From NCBI RefSeq assembly GCF_041154455.1, contig NZ_AP028664.1:5023001-5087000 (forward strand): 64,000 bases of DNA, read 5' to 3'. This DNA comes from Variovorax sp. V213 (GTDB lineage Bacteria > Pseudomonadota > Gammaproteobacteria > Burkholderiales > Burkholderiaceae_C). Both the position numbers and the translations under genes were made by a program. The notes beneath the pieces are model-generated. The model made no database searches, was not told where the DNA came from, and worked only from the letters and a program-made list of their open reading frames with translations. Every line of letters starts with the position of its first letter. The stretch's first letter is position 1. Below, one piece after another: positions 27,594 to 35,668 of the stretch.

Positions 27594-27818
27594 GTGACAG
27601 CGCCGACGCACTCGCCCTTTCATCAACGCCTGATGCATGCCCTGCGCAGCTGGCGCCGCCGCGCCGCGGAGCGCCGCCGCAGCCGCGCGGACTCGCTGCA
27701 GCTGGCCGGCATGAGCGACCACGAGCTGCGCGACCTGGGCATCGGCCGCAGCCAGGTGCAGGGCTTGATGGATCTGAAGAAAACGGCTCGCCCGGTCGGC
27801 CATCGCGCCGGAATTTGA
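27594..27818 (+). CDS. DUF1127 domain small protein
   Basis: 74 residues, starting with GTG after an AAGGAG-like site. A strongly basic middle (RSWRRRAAERRRSRAD) is followed by the DUF1127 signature LAGMSDHELRDLGIGRSQV. Arginine-rich DUF1127 proteins in other proteobacteria bind RNA or affect RNA turnover and phosphate/carbon physiology. That role is only suggested here. It lies 15 bases before the next gene and divergent from a LysR regulator. Confidence 0.85.
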   Translation: MTAPTHSPFHQRLMHALRSWRRRAAERRRSRADSLQLAGMSDHELRDLGIGRSQVQGLMDLKKTARPVGHRAGI

Positions 27819-27833
27819 GGTTCAATCCGGGGC

Positions 27834-29516
27834 GTGCCCAAGCCCGCTACGCCCACCCCGCTTTCCCTCGAACTCACCTCACCGCAATCGGTCAACGGCC
27901 AGCGCGCGGCGTTCCAGTCGCTCTGGCTGCTCGTACGCATGAAGCACGCGCACGACGCCGAAGGCGGCCTCGTGCGGCTCGCCGACCTGCGCGGCGAAGT
28001 CTCCGATGCGAGCACGCTGCGCATGGTCGTGAGCCGCGCGTTCCGCGACTTCAAGGCCTGGAACATCGAGGTCGGCTGGGGCGAGGACACGCAACGCGAG
28101 CCGCGCTTTCTCAACGCCGAGCGGCGCAGCCAGGGCCCCTTCTGGCTGCCGGCGGCCGAAGCGAAGCGCGTGCGCATGCTGGTGGGTGGCCGCGCGGCCA
28201 CGGCCAGCGAGGTGGCTTCTTTCCTGGGGCTGCGCTCGCGCCGGGCGCGTGCGGCAGAACCCGGCTCTCCGCCGCCGCCCGATGCGGTGCACCTGCAGGA
28301 CGCCGCCTTCTGGAAGCAGCTGGTCGCCTCGCAGCAGGCGGCGCGGCAAGGCAGGCTCATGGCGCCGGTGGCGGGTGGCAGCGCGACCGGGTCGTCGGCC
28401 AGCGCGCTCGAATCGATCCGCCTCGCCGGCACCCTGGCCGCCACCGACTTTCAACGCGCGCTGGTCACGCTCAACGAGGCCATGCTGTGGCGCCGCCTCG
28501 GCGACAACGAGCAGGCGCGGCGGCGGCTGCAGGCCCTGAAGAAGCAACGCCTCGCCCACCACGTGGCGGGCAACGACTACCTGGGCGCGATGGAATGCAT
28601 CGTCTCGGCCTGGTGCGCCTACACCGCGCGCGACCTGCCGCTCGCGCAGTCCCTCCTTGCCGGCATGGGCGAGGATGCGGCGCGCGCACTGGTGCTGCGG
28701 CATCACCCCGACGTGCGCTTCGAATGGTGCAACCTCTGGGCGCTGGTGTGCCGCTCGCGCGCACTCGGCCTTTCCGCCGACGACAAACAGACGGCGGCCG
28801 CGCTCGCCGAAGAATCGCTGCAGCGCTTCGGCGAGGCCCTGGCCGCCGCCTTCGAATCGCACTCCTTCGACGCGGCACAGCACGTGGCCGCCAACATGGG
28901 CATGGCCGCCTGGCTGTTCGACCGCGTGGGCCTCTCGGACCTGCCAGCGCTCGCGCACGACGGGCACGCCGACACCACGCGCCGCGCCGTGCAGTGGATC
29001 GCCTTCAGTGAATGGCTCTGCGGCCACGCCGACGGCCAGGGCCGTTCGGCCTGGAATGCGATCTACCTGATGCGCATCGCGCGCGGCCAATGCCGGCCCG
29101 AGAAGCAACCCACGCTCGCGCAGTTCCGCACGCAGAAGCCGCTGGACCCGGCGGCAATCTCCAGGCTCGCCGGCCCGCTCGCCGATGCCTTCGATGCCGC
29201 GCATTGGCCCGCCCGCTGGGTCGACGTCGCGCAGGCGCGGCTGGCCGACCACCAGGCCGGCCGGCGGCGCTACCCCGGCCTGCAGCATTGCAGCCTGCTG
29301 TTCGAGCACGCCTGGTATGCGGCGCATGCGGGCGACCTGAAGGCAGCCGAGCAGTCGCTGGGATCGCTGCGCGAGGCATTGCCCCAGCTGGTGCCGAGCG
29401 ACCGCGCCTATTTCACCGAATCGTGGAACGACACCTTGCCGGCGGAACTGGTGCTCGAAGCCAAGCCGCCGCGGCGGCCGGCCGCGCGCAAGAAGGCCGT
29501 GCCCCGGCCCGGTTGA
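27834..29516 (+). CDS. Large protein of unknown function (560 residues)
   Basis: The GTG start lies 15 bases after the DUF1127 stop. The first 110 residues look like a winged-helix domain (RAAFQSLWLLVRMKHA, VRLADLRGEVSDASTLRMVVSRAFRDF). The remaining 400 are mostly helical and Ala/Leu-rich with tetratricopeptide-like spacing (LNEAMLWRRLGDNEQARRRLQALKKQ; WYAAHAGDLKAAEQSLGSLREAL). The tail is basic (PPRRPAARKKAVPRPG). There is no signal peptide or membrane segment. It could be a SARP/BTAD-like regulator with helical repeats, but no family was recognised. It abuts the convergent LacI gene. Confidence 0.75.
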   Translation: MPKPATPTPLSLELTSPQSVNGQRAAFQSLWLLVRMKHAHDAEGGLVRLADLRGEVSDASTLRMVVSRAFRDFKAWNIEVGWGEDTQREPRFLNAERRSQGPFWLPAAEAKRVRMLVGGRAATASEVASFLGLRSRRARAAEPGSPPPPDAVHLQDAAFWKQLVASQQAARQGRLMAPVAGGSATGSSASALESIRLAGTLAATDFQRALVTLNEAMLWRRLGDNEQARRRLQALKKQRLAHHVAGNDYLGAMECIVSAWCAYTARDLPLAQSLLAGMGEDAARALVLRHHPDVRFEWCNLWALVCRSRALGLSADDKQTAAALAEESLQRFGEALAAAFESHSFDAAQHVAANMGMAAWLFDRVGLSDLPALAHDGHADTTRRAVQWIAFSEWLCGHADGQGRSAWNAIYLMRIARGQCRPEKQPTLAQFRTQKPLDPAAISRLAGPLADAFDAAHWPARWVDVAQARLADHQAGRRRYPGLQHCSLLFEHAWYAAHAGDLKAAEQSLGSLREALPQLVPSDRAYFTESWNDTLPAELVLEAKPPRRPAARKKAVPRPG

Positions 29517-30548
29517 TCACCGGGCCGTCGGCGCCCCCGTCGACTTGCGCACCACCAGCTCGGGCCGCAGCACCACGGTCGATGCCGACATCGCCTGTCC
29601 GTCGATCTCCTGGAACAGCATCTCCGCCGCGCGCCAGCCGAGTTCGCGGTGCGGCAGGCGGATGGTGGTGAGCGGCGGATCGACCATGTCGACCAGCGGC
29701 ATGTCGTTGTGGCCGGTGATGGAAATGTCCTTCGGCACGCGCAGGCCGGCCTGGCGCAGCGCGTCGTAGGCGCCGAGCGCCACGAGGTCGTTGCAGCACA
29801 CCACCGCTTGCGGCGCGGCGCCGGCTTCGAGCATCTGCTGCATCGCCACCGCGCCGGCCTCGCGGCTGTAGCTCGCGCACTCGACCACGCGGCAAGGCTT
29901 CATGCGGTGGTCGCGCAGTGCCTGCTCCACGCCCAGGCGCCGGCCCACGCCGGTGGGAATGTTCTGCGGACCCGCGAGGTGCGCGATGCGCTTGTGGCCC
30001 AGGCTCACGAGATGGTCGACCGCGAGCTTCATCGCAAGCCGGTCATCGCTCACCACGGCGGGCAGGCGGCCGGTTTCGTCGGCGCGGTTGACCAGCACCG
30101 CGGTCATGCCGGCCTTGGTGACGAAATCGACCAGCGGGTCGTCGCGCGTGGCCGTGGCCAGGATCACACCGTCGACGCGCTGTGCCAGCATGCGTTCGAG
30201 CACGGGCCGAGCGAGCGCAGGGTCGACCACGTTGGTGACGAACACGAAGTACCCGCGCGCCGCCGCGCTGGCCTCGATGCCCTGCAGGATGGGCGGGAAC
30301 ACCGCATTCGTGATGTCGGGCACCAGCACGCCGATGGTGTGGGTGCGTCCGGTGCGCAAGGCCGAGGCCGCGCGGTTGGGCCGGTAGCCCAGGCGCTGCG
30401 CCGCCTCCTCCACCACGCGCAGCACCTCGTCGCTGATCAATGAGCGCTTTTCCGGGCTGAGCGCGCGCGACACGGTCGACACATGCACACCGGCGGCGCG
30501 CGCAACGTCGCGGATGGTGACGGGAGAAGAAGGCGGGCTGGTGCTCAT
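29517..30548 (-). CDS. LacI-family transcriptional repressor
   Basis: 343 residues. The helix-turn-helix and hinge are canonical (TIRDVARAAGVHVSTVSRAL, NRAASALRTGRTHTIGV), followed by a sugar-binding-like effector domain (MLAQRVDGVILATATRD, DDRLAMKLAVDHLVSLGHKRIAHL, TIRLPHRELG). It is divergent from the catabolic operon starting at 30686. Two LacI-type operators (30560-30573 and 30662-30675) lie between, one near each gene, so it probably represses both the operon and itself. The inducer is expected to be a pathway substrate or intermediate. Confidence 0.93.
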   Translation of the reverse strand: MSTSPPSSPVTIRDVARAAGVHVSTVSRALSPEKRSLISDEVLRVVEEAAQRLGYRPNRAASALRTGRTHTIGVLVPDITNAVFPPILQGIEASAAARGYFVFVTNVVDPALARPVLERMLAQRVDGVILATATRDDPLVDFVTKAGMTAVLVNRADETGRLPAVVSDDRLAMKLAVDHLVSLGHKRIAHLAGPQNIPTGVGRRLGVEQALRDHRMKPCRVVECASYSREAGAVAMQQMLEAGAAPQAVVCCNDLVALGAYDALRQAGLRVPKDISITGHNDMPLVDMVDPPLTTIRLPHRELGWRAAEMLFQEIDGQAMSASTVVLRPELVVRKSTGAPTAR

Positions 30549-30559
30549 GGACTGATTGG

Positions 30560-30573
30560 TGCAAACGATTGTC
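30560..30573. promoter_or_regulatory. LacI-type operator near the repressor gene
   Basis: TGCAAACGATTGTC, sharing the core GCAAACGATTG with the second site 102 bases away. It starts 12 bases upstream of the repressor ATG and is likely autoregulatory. Confidence 0.6.
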
Positions 30574-30630
30574 GTTCAGGCGGAATGCCGGAGCGGCTTT
30601 TCTCCATTGCCGGCCATCCGAACAGGGTCA

Positions 30631-30659
30631 TTTTACTTTTCCGCGTTTTGGACTAAGAT
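30631..30659 (+). promoter_or_regulatory. Candidate sigma-70 promoter of the dioxygenase operon
   Basis: TTTTAC (30631-30636), a 17-base spacer, and TAAGAT (30654-30659). The operator immediately downstream would cover the transcription start. Confidence 0.5.
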
Positions 30660-30661
30660 CA

Positions 30662-30675
30662 TGCAAACGATTGCA
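30662..30675. promoter_or_regulatory. LacI-type operator of the dioxygenase operon
   Basis: TGCAAACGATTGCA, a near-perfect palindrome with central CG, 10 bases before the dioxygenase ATG and just after a plausible -10 element. Confidence 0.7.
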
Positions 30676-30685
30676 AAGACTTTCC

Positions 30686-31552
30686 ATGAACATCGCCACC
30701 TCTCCTGATTCGGTGCTGGGTTTCGCACTCGAGGCCATGGCACGCACAGCCGACCCGCGATTGCGCACCGTGATGGATGCACTCACCCGCCACCTGCATG
30801 CCTTCGTCCAGGAGGTGAAGCTCACCGAGGAAGAGTTCGAGCAGGCGCTCGAATTCATCGTCGCCATCGGCCAGGCCACGGGCGAGAAGAAGAACGAGGT
30901 GGTGCTGGCGGCCGACATCCTCGGCGTGTCCACGGTGGTGGCGCTGCAGAACAACCAGGACCCGCACGGCGAATCGCCGGCCGCGCTGCTCGGGCCTTTC
31001 TGGCGCGCCAACTCGCCGGCCTGCGCGCAGGGCGACAACATCGCGCGCTCGGGCACGCCGGGCGCTCCGCTCGCGGTATCGGGCACGGTGCGCAACGCGC
31101 GGGGCGAACCGATCGCGGGCGCCACGGTCGACGTGTGGCAGGCCTCGCCCATCGGCCTCTATGAAAACCAGGACCCGGCGCAGGAAGACATGAACCTGCG
31201 CGGGCGCTTCACGACCGACGCCGAAGGGCGCTTCCGCTTTCGCAGCGTGCGGCCGGCCGGCTACCCGGTGCCGACAGACGGGCCGTGCGGCGTGCTGCTG
31301 CGCGCGCAGCAACGCCACCCCAACCGGCCCGCGCACCTGCACTTCATGGTGAGCAAGCCGGGCCACAAGGTGCTGGTCACGCAGGTGTTCGCCGATGACG
31401 ACGAGAACCTGGAAAGCGATCCGACTTTCGGCGTGACGCGGCGGCTGATCGGCCGCTTCGCGCTGGCGCCGGATGGCAAGACCGCCACGCTGCAGTACGA
31501 CTTCCGGCTCGAACCCGGCGAGATGAAGTTCCCACGCCCCCCTATCCCCTGA
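30686..31552 (+). CDS. Intradiol ring-cleavage dioxygenase (hydroxyquinol 1,2-dioxygenase-like)
   Basis: A non-haem Fe(III) dioxygenase of 288 residues. The four expected iron ligands are Tyr159 (PIGLYENQ), Tyr193 (PAGYPVPTDGP), His217 and His219 (RPAHLHFM). An N-terminal helical dimerisation domain (residues about 20-100) precedes the beta-sandwich. The segment MNLRGRF ... YPVPTDGPCG ... LLRAQQRHP is closest to hydroxyquinol 1,2-dioxygenases, which make maleylacetate, although a catechol or other substrate is possible. First gene of a seven-gene operon under the divergent LacI repressor. The start was set at 30686 because earlier codons run through the promoter. Confidence 0.9.
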   Translation: MNIATSPDSVLGFALEAMARTADPRLRTVMDALTRHLHAFVQEVKLTEEEFEQALEFIVAIGQATGEKKNEVVLAADILGVSTVVALQNNQDPHGESPAALLGPFWRANSPACAQGDNIARSGTPGAPLAVSGTVRNARGEPIAGATVDVWQASPIGLYENQDPAQEDMNLRGRFTTDAEGRFRFRSVRPAGYPVPTDGPCGVLLRAQQRHPNRPAHLHFMVSKPGHKVLVTQVFADDDENLESDPTFGVTRRLIGRFALAPDGKTATLQYDFRLEPGEMKFPRPPIP

Positions 31553-31569
31553 ACCCACTCTTCCATCCC

Positions 31570-32334
31570 ATGAGCTTCGATCCTGTTTCCCGACTCGACG
31601 GCAAGGTGGCCGTCATCACCGGCGGCCTCGGCGCCATCGGCTACGCGACGGCCGTGCGGCTCGCCGCGCTTGGCGCCACCTGCGTGTTGCTGCATCGCAA
31701 GGGCGACGATGCGGCCGCGCGCGCCGCGGCCCTGCCCCGTGCCAATGGGCAGCGCCACACGGCGATTCGCGCCGACATCGTCGATACGCCGAGCCTGCAG
31801 GCCGCGGCCGCCGAGGTGAAAGCCACGCACGGCCGCTGCGACATCCTGGTCAACAGCGCGGGGCATACGCAACCCATTCCCGCCGGCGACCTCGACGCAC
31901 TGACGGACGAGCTCATCGACGAGCTGCTGCGCGCCAACTTCCGCGGCGTGTTCGCCACCATCCGCGCGTTCGCGCCGATGCTGAAGCAAAGCGGCGACGG
32001 CCTCGTTGCCAACATCTCGTCGATCGCGGGCTTCACCGGCGTGGGCAGCAACCTCGCGTACGTCGCGGCCAAGGCCGGGCTCGACGTGGTGGGCGATGCG
32101 CTGGCCAAGGCGCTGGCGCCGGCCGTGCGCGTGGTGTCGGTGTCGCCGGGCGCGGTCGAGTCGGCCTTCGTGCCAGGCCGCGGCGCCGAGTTTGCCAACA
32201 AGATGGCGAGCACCACACCGCTCGGGCGCATCGGCAAGCCCGACGACGTGGCTGCCACGGTCGAGGCGCTGGCGACGACGATGCGCTTCGTCACCGGCAC
32301 GCGCATCGTGGTGGATGGAGGGCGTCACCTGTGA
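31570..32334 (+). CDS. Short-chain dehydrogenase/reductase
   Basis: 254 residues, classical SDR: TGGLGAIG cofactor motif at 17-24, NSAGHTQPIP, and the catalytic Ser and YVAAK in NISSIAGFTGVGSNLAYVAAK-type order. The C-terminus FVTGTRIVVDGGRHL is the usual family ending. It lies 17 bases after the dioxygenase, and its stop overlaps the BKACE start by 4 bases. In this operon it may oxidise or reduce a ring precursor or a keto-acid product; the substrate is not shown by sequence. Confidence 0.93.
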   Translation: MSFDPVSRLDGKVAVITGGLGAIGYATAVRLAALGATCVLLHRKGDDAAARAAALPRANGQRHTAIRADIVDTPSLQAAAAEVKATHGRCDILVNSAGHTQPIPAGDLDALTDELIDELLRANFRGVFATIRAFAPMLKQSGDGLVANISSIAGFTGVGSNLAYVAAKAGLDVVGDALAKALAPAVRVVSVSPGAVESAFVPGRGAEFANKMASTTPLGRIGKPDDVAATVEALATTMRFVTGTRIVVDGGRHL

Positions 32335-33236
32335 ACGCCAAGACCCTCATCACCTGCGCCGTCACGGGCAACCTCGTGAAGCCCGAGCAGACACCGCACC
32401 TGCCGATCACGCCGGTGCAGATCGCCGACGAATGCCTGGCCGCTGCGGAGGCCGGCGCGGGGCAGGTGCACATCCACGTGCGCCATCCCGAAACCGGCAA
32501 GCCATCGATGGAAGTGGAGCTCTACCGCGAGGTGGTCGACCGCATCCGCCGCGAGAACCGCGAGCTGGTCATCAATCTCACGACCGGGCCCGGCGGGCGC
32601 TTCATTCCCAGCGAAGACGATCCGAAGATCGCCGCGCCCGGCACCACGCTGCTGCCGCCCGAGAAGCGCGTGGAACACATCGCGCTCATTAAGCCCGACG
32701 TGTGTTCGCTCGATCTCAACACCATGAATTCGGGCCCCGACGTGGTGATGAACACGCCGAAGAACGTGCGCCGCATGGCAAAGGTGATCCGCGAGGCGGG
32801 CGTGAAGCCCGAGCTGGAGATCTTCGATTCGGGCGACATCAACCTCGCGCTCGACCTGATCGGCGACGGCACGCTCGACGGACCCGCGATGTGGACCTTC
32901 GTTCTCGGCGTGAAGTACGGCTTCGCGCCCACACCCGAAACGCTACTCTATGCCCGCAACATGCTGCCGCGCGGTGCCTTCTGGAGCGCCTTCGGCATCG
33001 GCCGCATGGAGTTTCCGATCGTCGCGCAGGCGTGGCTTCTGGGCGGCCATGTGCGCGTGGGCATGGAAGACAACATCTACCTCGAGAAGGGCGTGCTCGC
33101 CGAAAGCAATGCGCAGCTCGTGGCGAAGGCGCGCGACATCCTGCGGAGCCTGGGCGGCGAGATCGCCAATCCGCGCGAGGCGCGCGCGATGCTGGGCCTG
33201 CCCGGTGCGCAGGTTGCGCAGGGAGCCGCACGATGA
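32331..33236 (+). CDS. Beta-keto acid cleavage enzyme (BKACE, DUF849)
   Basis: 301 residues. Enzymes of this family condense a beta-keto acid with acetyl-CoA and split it to acetoacetate plus a new CoA ester, using a zinc ion. The zinc-binding H47-I-H49 in GAGQVHIHVRHPETG is present, as are the later INLTTGPGG, NTMNSGPDVV and the C-terminal VRVGMEDN glutamate. GTG start overlaps the SDR stop (GTGA). Sitting behind an intradiol dioxygenase, a beta-ketoadipate-type substrate is a testable guess: cleavage would give acetoacetate and succinyl-CoA without the usual CoA transferase and thiolase. Confidence 0.92.
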   Translation: MNAKTLITCAVTGNLVKPEQTPHLPITPVQIADECLAAAEAGAGQVHIHVRHPETGKPSMEVELYREVVDRIRRENRELVINLTTGPGGRFIPSEDDPKIAAPGTTLLPPEKRVEHIALIKPDVCSLDLNTMNSGPDVVMNTPKNVRRMAKVIREAGVKPELEIFDSGDINLALDLIGDGTLDGPAMWTFVLGVKYGFAPTPETLLYARNMLPRGAFWSAFGIGRMEFPIVAQAWLLGGHVRVGMEDNIYLEKGVLAESNAQLVAKARDILRSLGGEIANPREARAMLGLPGAQVAQGAAR

Positions 33237-34240
33237 GCATCGCAGCCATGCACACAACCTACACATCGCGCGCCCTGCGCGTGAACGAAAAGGCCGCCAA
33301 CCTCGACGCGCTGCAACTCGAAGCCGCACCGCAGCCGGAACCCACAGCGCCCCCCGGTCACGCCGTGGTGCGCGTCGCCGCCGCCGCGGTGAACCCGAGC
33401 GACGTGAAGGCCACGCTGGGCATCATGCCGCAGGCCGTGTGGCCGCGCACCCCGGGGCGCGACTTCGCGGGCACCGTGGTGAGTGGGCCCAGCGAATGGA
33501 TCGGCCGCGAGGTCTACGGATCGGGCGGCGACATCGGCATCACGCGCGACGGTTCGCATGCGCGCTACCTCGTGCTTCCCGAAGCAGCGCTGCGTGCCAA
33601 GCCCCAGGGCATCTCGATGGACGAAGCCGGCGCGGTGGGCGTTCCCTTCGTCACCGCGTACGAAGGCTTCCGGCGCAGCGGCATGCCGCAGGCCGGGCAG
33701 ACCGTGCTGGTGCTCGGCGCCAACGGCAAGGTCGGCCAGGCGGCGGTGCAGCTCGCCTCGCAGGCCGGTGCGCGCGTGATCGCGGTGCAGCGCCGTACCG
33801 GACCCTTCGAAGGCTTCGCGAGCGGGCCGGTCGACGTGATCGACGCACGCCACCACGCCGACGTGGGTGCGCAGGTGCGCGAGCTCACCGGAGGGCGCGG
33901 CGCGCACATCGTCTACAACACCGTGGGCAGCGCCTACTTCGAAGCCGCCAACAAGGCGATGGCCAAGGGCGCGACGCAGATCTTCATCGCCACGCACGAA
34001 CGCGCGGTGCCCTTCGACATCTTCGCGTTCTACCGCGGCATGCACACCTTCGTGGGCATCGACTCGCTCGCGATGGATTGCGTGGCCTCCACCGCGCAGC
34101 TCGACGCGATGCGCGAGGGCTTCGAGCGCGGCACGCTGAAACCCTTTCCGGTCGCGCGGCACTTCACGCTCGACGAAGCCATGGACGCCTACCGGCTCGT
34201 GCTCTCCGGCAGCACCGACCGCGTCGTGCTGCGGCCCTGA
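33233..34240 (+). CDS. Zinc-independent MDR oxidoreductase (quinone oxidoreductase-like)
   Basis: 335 residues of the medium-chain dehydrogenase/reductase superfamily. Domain order: GroES-like N-terminus (AAAVNPSDVKATLGIMP, PGRDFAGTVV), then the nucleotide-binding VLGANGKVGQAAVQLA. The structural-zinc cysteines are absent, as in QOR-type enzymes. ATG overlaps the BKACE stop. In the proposed pathway it could serve as the maleylacetate (enoyl) reductase step, for which no typical iron-dependent reductase gene is present. That is inference from context. Confidence 0.88.
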   Translation: MSIAAMHTTYTSRALRVNEKAANLDALQLEAAPQPEPTAPPGHAVVRVAAAAVNPSDVKATLGIMPQAVWPRTPGRDFAGTVVSGPSEWIGREVYGSGGDIGITRDGSHARYLVLPEAALRAKPQGISMDEAGAVGVPFVTAYEGFRRSGMPQAGQTVLVLGANGKVGQAAVQLASQAGARVIAVQRRTGPFEGFASGPVDVIDARHHADVGAQVRELTGGRGAHIVYNTVGSAYFEAANKAMAKGATQIFIATHERAVPFDIFAFYRGMHTFVGIDSLAMDCVASTAQLDAMREGFERGTLKPFPVARHFTLDEAMDAYRLVLSGSTDRVVLRP

Positions 34241-34263
34241 CCCCCCCGAAGAGGAACACCCCC

Positions 34264-34620
34264 ATGCACGTGACCCGTTTCAGCGAAGCGCCGCACTACG
34301 AAGCGCCCAACCATTTCGACATGCGCTGCCTGCGCCTGCAGGGCAAGGAAGCCGGGCCCTCGACGCAGATGTGGATGGGCATGAGCCAGATCCTGCCCGG
34401 TGGCCACACGGGCCTCGACGGCTCGCCGATGGAAAAGCTCTACCTCGTGCTCGAAGGCCAGCTCCACGTGGTCGGCGAACTTGACGGCGCGCACCAGGAA
34501 GAAGTGCTCGGCCCCTACGACAGCTGCCGCTTCGCGCCCGGCGAAAAGCGCCAGCTGGAAAACCGCGGCAACCGGCCGGTGCTGGTGGCGCTGGTGATGC
34601 CGAACACGCCACCAGGCTAG
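34264..34620 (+). CDS. Single-domain cupin protein
   Basis: 118 residues. The cupin barrel carries motif 1 GGHTGLDGSPMEKLYLVLEG and motif 2 GPYDSCRFAPGEKRQLENRG. The metal-binding set is incomplete compared with classical cupins (the first motif has a single His), so it may be a non-catalytic ligand binder or an isomerase/decarboxylase with altered metal site. It follows the MDR gene by 23 bases in the same operon. Role in the pathway unknown. Confidence 0.85.
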   Translation: MHVTRFSEAPHYEAPNHFDMRCLRLQGKEAGPSTQMWMGMSQILPGGHTGLDGSPMEKLYLVLEGQLHVVGELDGAHQEEVLGPYDSCRFAPGEKRQLENRGNRPVLVALVMPNTPPG

Positions 34621-34676
34621 CACCCTCTTTCCAGTCATTCATCGCTCACCCCAACAAATCAACGGAGACAAGACGC

Positions 34677-35666
34677 ATGAAGAAGACATTCAAACCGAGC
34701 CGCCGGCAGGCGCTCGCGATGGCCGCAGCGCTCGCGGCCTGCACGCTCGGCGGCGCACATGCGCAGGGCACATGGCCGGGCACGCAACCCATCAAGCTGG
34801 TCGTGCCCTTCACCGCAGGCAGCGGCACCGACATCGTCGCGCGGCTGGTGGCCGAGAAGCTCGGGCCCGTGCTGGGCACCAGCGTGGTGGTCGACAACAA
34901 GCCCGGCGCGGGCGGCACGCTCGGCGCGGCCATCACGGCCAAGGCGCCCGCCGACGGCTACACGCTGCTGGTGCATTCGGCGGGGCACCTCGTGAATCCG
35001 TGGATCTACAAGGGCCTGTCGTACGACACCCTCAAGGACTTCACCGGCATCACGCCGATGGCGAGCCTGCCCAACGTGCTGGTCACCGCGCCTTCGCGCT
35101 TCGCAAACGTGCAAGACCTCGTCGCCAAGGCCAAGGCCAAGCCGGGCAGCTTCAACTACGGTTCCGCGGGCAACGGCTCGGCCACGCACATGAACGCCGA
35201 GGTGTTCCGCCTCGCGGCCGGGCTCGATGCGCAGCACGTGCCCTTCCGCGGCACGCCCGAGGCCATGACCGAAGTGATGGCCGGGCGCGTGGACTGGTTC
35301 TTCGCGCCGATGGTGTCGGCGCTGCCGCTCATCAAGAGCGGCAAGCTGCAGGCGCTGGCGGTCGGCACGGCCAAGCGCTCACCGGCCCTGCCCGAGGCAC
35401 CCACCACCGTGGAAGCCGGCGTGCCGGGTTCCGAGTATCTGTTCTGGGTCGGGCTCTTCGCACCCGCGAAAACGCCGCAGCCGGTGGTGGACCGCCTGCA
35501 GGCCGAGGTCGCGAAGATCATGGCCTCGCCCGAACTCAAGGAGCGCCTCGACAAGCTGGGCGCCGAGCCCTTCACCATGCCCTCGGCGCAGTTCAACAAG
35601 TTCATCGCAGACGAAACGGCCAAGGCACAGCAGGTGGTCAGGGCAGCCAGCATCAAGGTGGATTGA
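34677..35666 (+). CDS. Bug-family (TctC-like) periplasmic solute receptor
   Basis: 329 residues with an N-terminal export signal carrying twin arginines (PSRRQALAMAAALAACTLGGAHAQ). The mature domain is typical: PIKLVVPFTAGSGTDIVARL, NKPGAGGTLGA, FNYGSAGNGSATHMNAEVFR, VPFRGTPEAMTEVMAGRVDWFF. Such receptors feed tripartite tricarboxylate transporters, but no TctA/TctB genes lie nearby, the usual situation for orphan Bug proteins in Burkholderiales. Its place in the operon suggests it binds the aromatic or carboxylate substrate of the pathway. Confidence 0.93.
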   Translation: MKKTFKPSRRQALAMAAALAACTLGGAHAQGTWPGTQPIKLVVPFTAGSGTDIVARLVAEKLGPVLGTSVVVDNKPGAGGTLGAAITAKAPADGYTLLVHSAGHLVNPWIYKGLSYDTLKDFTGITPMASLPNVLVTAPSRFANVQDLVAKAKAKPGSFNYGSAGNGSATHMNAEVFRLAAGLDAQHVPFRGTPEAMTEVMAGRVDWFFAPMVSALPLIKSGKLQALAVGTAKRSPALPEAPTTVEAGVPGSEYLFWVGLFAPAKTPQPVVDRLQAEVAKIMASPELKERLDKLGAEPFTMPSAQFNKFIADETAKAQQVVRAASIKVD

Positions 35667-35668
35667 AC

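Noticed and set aside
24550..27825. A 1091-codon minus-strand open frame across LysR, amiE and the second LysR gene
   Set aside because: It covers several well-supported genes on other frames and has no coherent domain. Long spurious frames are common at this GC content.
30043..30564. Alternative minus-strand frame overlapping the LacI gene start
   Set aside because: No domain and Arg-rich; the LacI frame has a complete HTH and effector domain.
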